Under the pieces are notes generated by a model, which was not told where the DNA came from, ran no database searches, and saw nothing but the letters and a program-made list of their open reading frames with translations. Made by a program: the position numbers and the translations under genes. Shown here piece by piece: positions 63,617-64,000 of a stretch of 64,000 nucleotides of DNA (positions are counted from its first letter, which is position 1; each line of letters starts with the position of its first letter). The DNA comes from Nematostella vectensis (Eukaryota > Cnidaria > Anthozoa > Actiniaria > Edwardsiidae), in the NCBI RefSeq assembly GCF_932526225.1, contig NC_064042.1:15015040-15079039 (forward strand), given 5' to 3'.

Positions 63617-63780
63617 CAAAAGTAAGTGGGACACTTCCCATACGAACAACCGCCAACCCTCTCCCCCCGATTAATATTGGTTAGAGGCGATTTTTCAGCT
63701 CAAAACACAAGCAGTAGCAAGGTGATCATTTGTCCTCCAACATTGAGGAAGGTTGGAGGGAAAGTGTCCCATTAGTTTTG
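63617..63780. mobile_element. 164-bp MITE
   Basis: The left end CAAAAGTAAGTGGGACACTT and the right end AAGTGTCCCATTAGTTTTG are inverted repeats of about 23 bp with mismatches, and subterminal CGCCAACCCTC pairs loosely with GGTTGGAGGG. No clear target duplication. Confidence 0.55.
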
Positions 63781-64000
63781 TAACAGATTGTAGGTCGCCA
63801 AATCCAAAACAAAATAATCGAACAAAAAAATAAAAAATGACTGAACCCGTCACACCAGAGAACGACGAAAAAAATATTTAAATGAAACTAAACACTTTCT
63901 GAAAAAGTACTTCTGACTTTTTTCGTAAGCGTTGAATAAGTTGCTGTTTGTTGCTGTAATTTTGCCGCTAAACGCCTGAGCGCGCGCTAGTTTGCCACCC

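Overview
This is a eukaryotic, intron-rich, AT-rich window from an animal. The gene structures and protein sequences look like an early-branching metazoan, most likely an anthozoan cnidarian such as a sea anemone; that assignment is an inference and no species is proven. Four protein-coding genes can be read with confidence from conserved protein blocks joined at consensus splice sites. They are an RCBTB-type RCC1/BTB gene (minus strand, first coding exon only, running off the left edge), CUL3 (complete, 26 coding exons, 1499-24244, 754 aa), MFSD1 (complete, 17 coding exons, 36385-56239, 522 aa) and a PRKX-like PKA-family kinase (5 exons, 58706-62248, running off the right edge). A single-exon secreted PAN/apple-like protein (31527-31862, minus) and a small spliced unit with two short ORFs (33567-34735) are weaker calls.

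Layout. 1-640 holds the RCBTB exon and intron. About 640-1498 is a shared promoter region with a perfect NRF1-type site. 1499-24244 is CUL3; its introns carry several non-autonomous DNA transposons and four tandem-repeat arrays. The last coding exon is 25 nt long and lies beyond a 5.3 kb intron filled with a 2.3 kb array and a dead non-LTR retrotransposon piece. 24245-36384 is mostly intergenic, with a MITE, a 1.3 kb hAT-like element and the two small candidate genes. 36385-56239 is MFSD1, where more than half of the gene is tandem repeat, including a 6.4 kb array of 20-bp units in the last intron. 56240-58705 is intergenic with a 30-bp minisatellite. 58706-64000 is the kinase.

Biology. CUL3 is the scaffold of BTB-adaptor ubiquitin ligases and RCBTB proteins are BTB-domain proteins, so a scaffold and a likely adaptor sit head to head on a shared promoter. 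MFSD1 is a lysosomal transporter and keeps an acidic dileucine signal at its N-terminus. The kinase is cAMP-pathway related.

The most unusual signal is a repeated pattern linking minisatellites to splice junctions. In five introns of three unrelated genes the tandem-repeat unit contains a copy of the adjoining exon edge plus its splice site: the CUL3 exon 2 acceptor (3 copies), CUL3 exon 7 acceptor (49), CUL3 exon 10 donor (about 31), MFSD1 exon 7 donor (4) and kinase exon 5 donor (about 11). The result is long rows of decoy splice sites next to the real one. The very long minus-strand ORFs at 50-56 kb are artefacts of a stop-free 20-bp repeat and are not annotated as genes.
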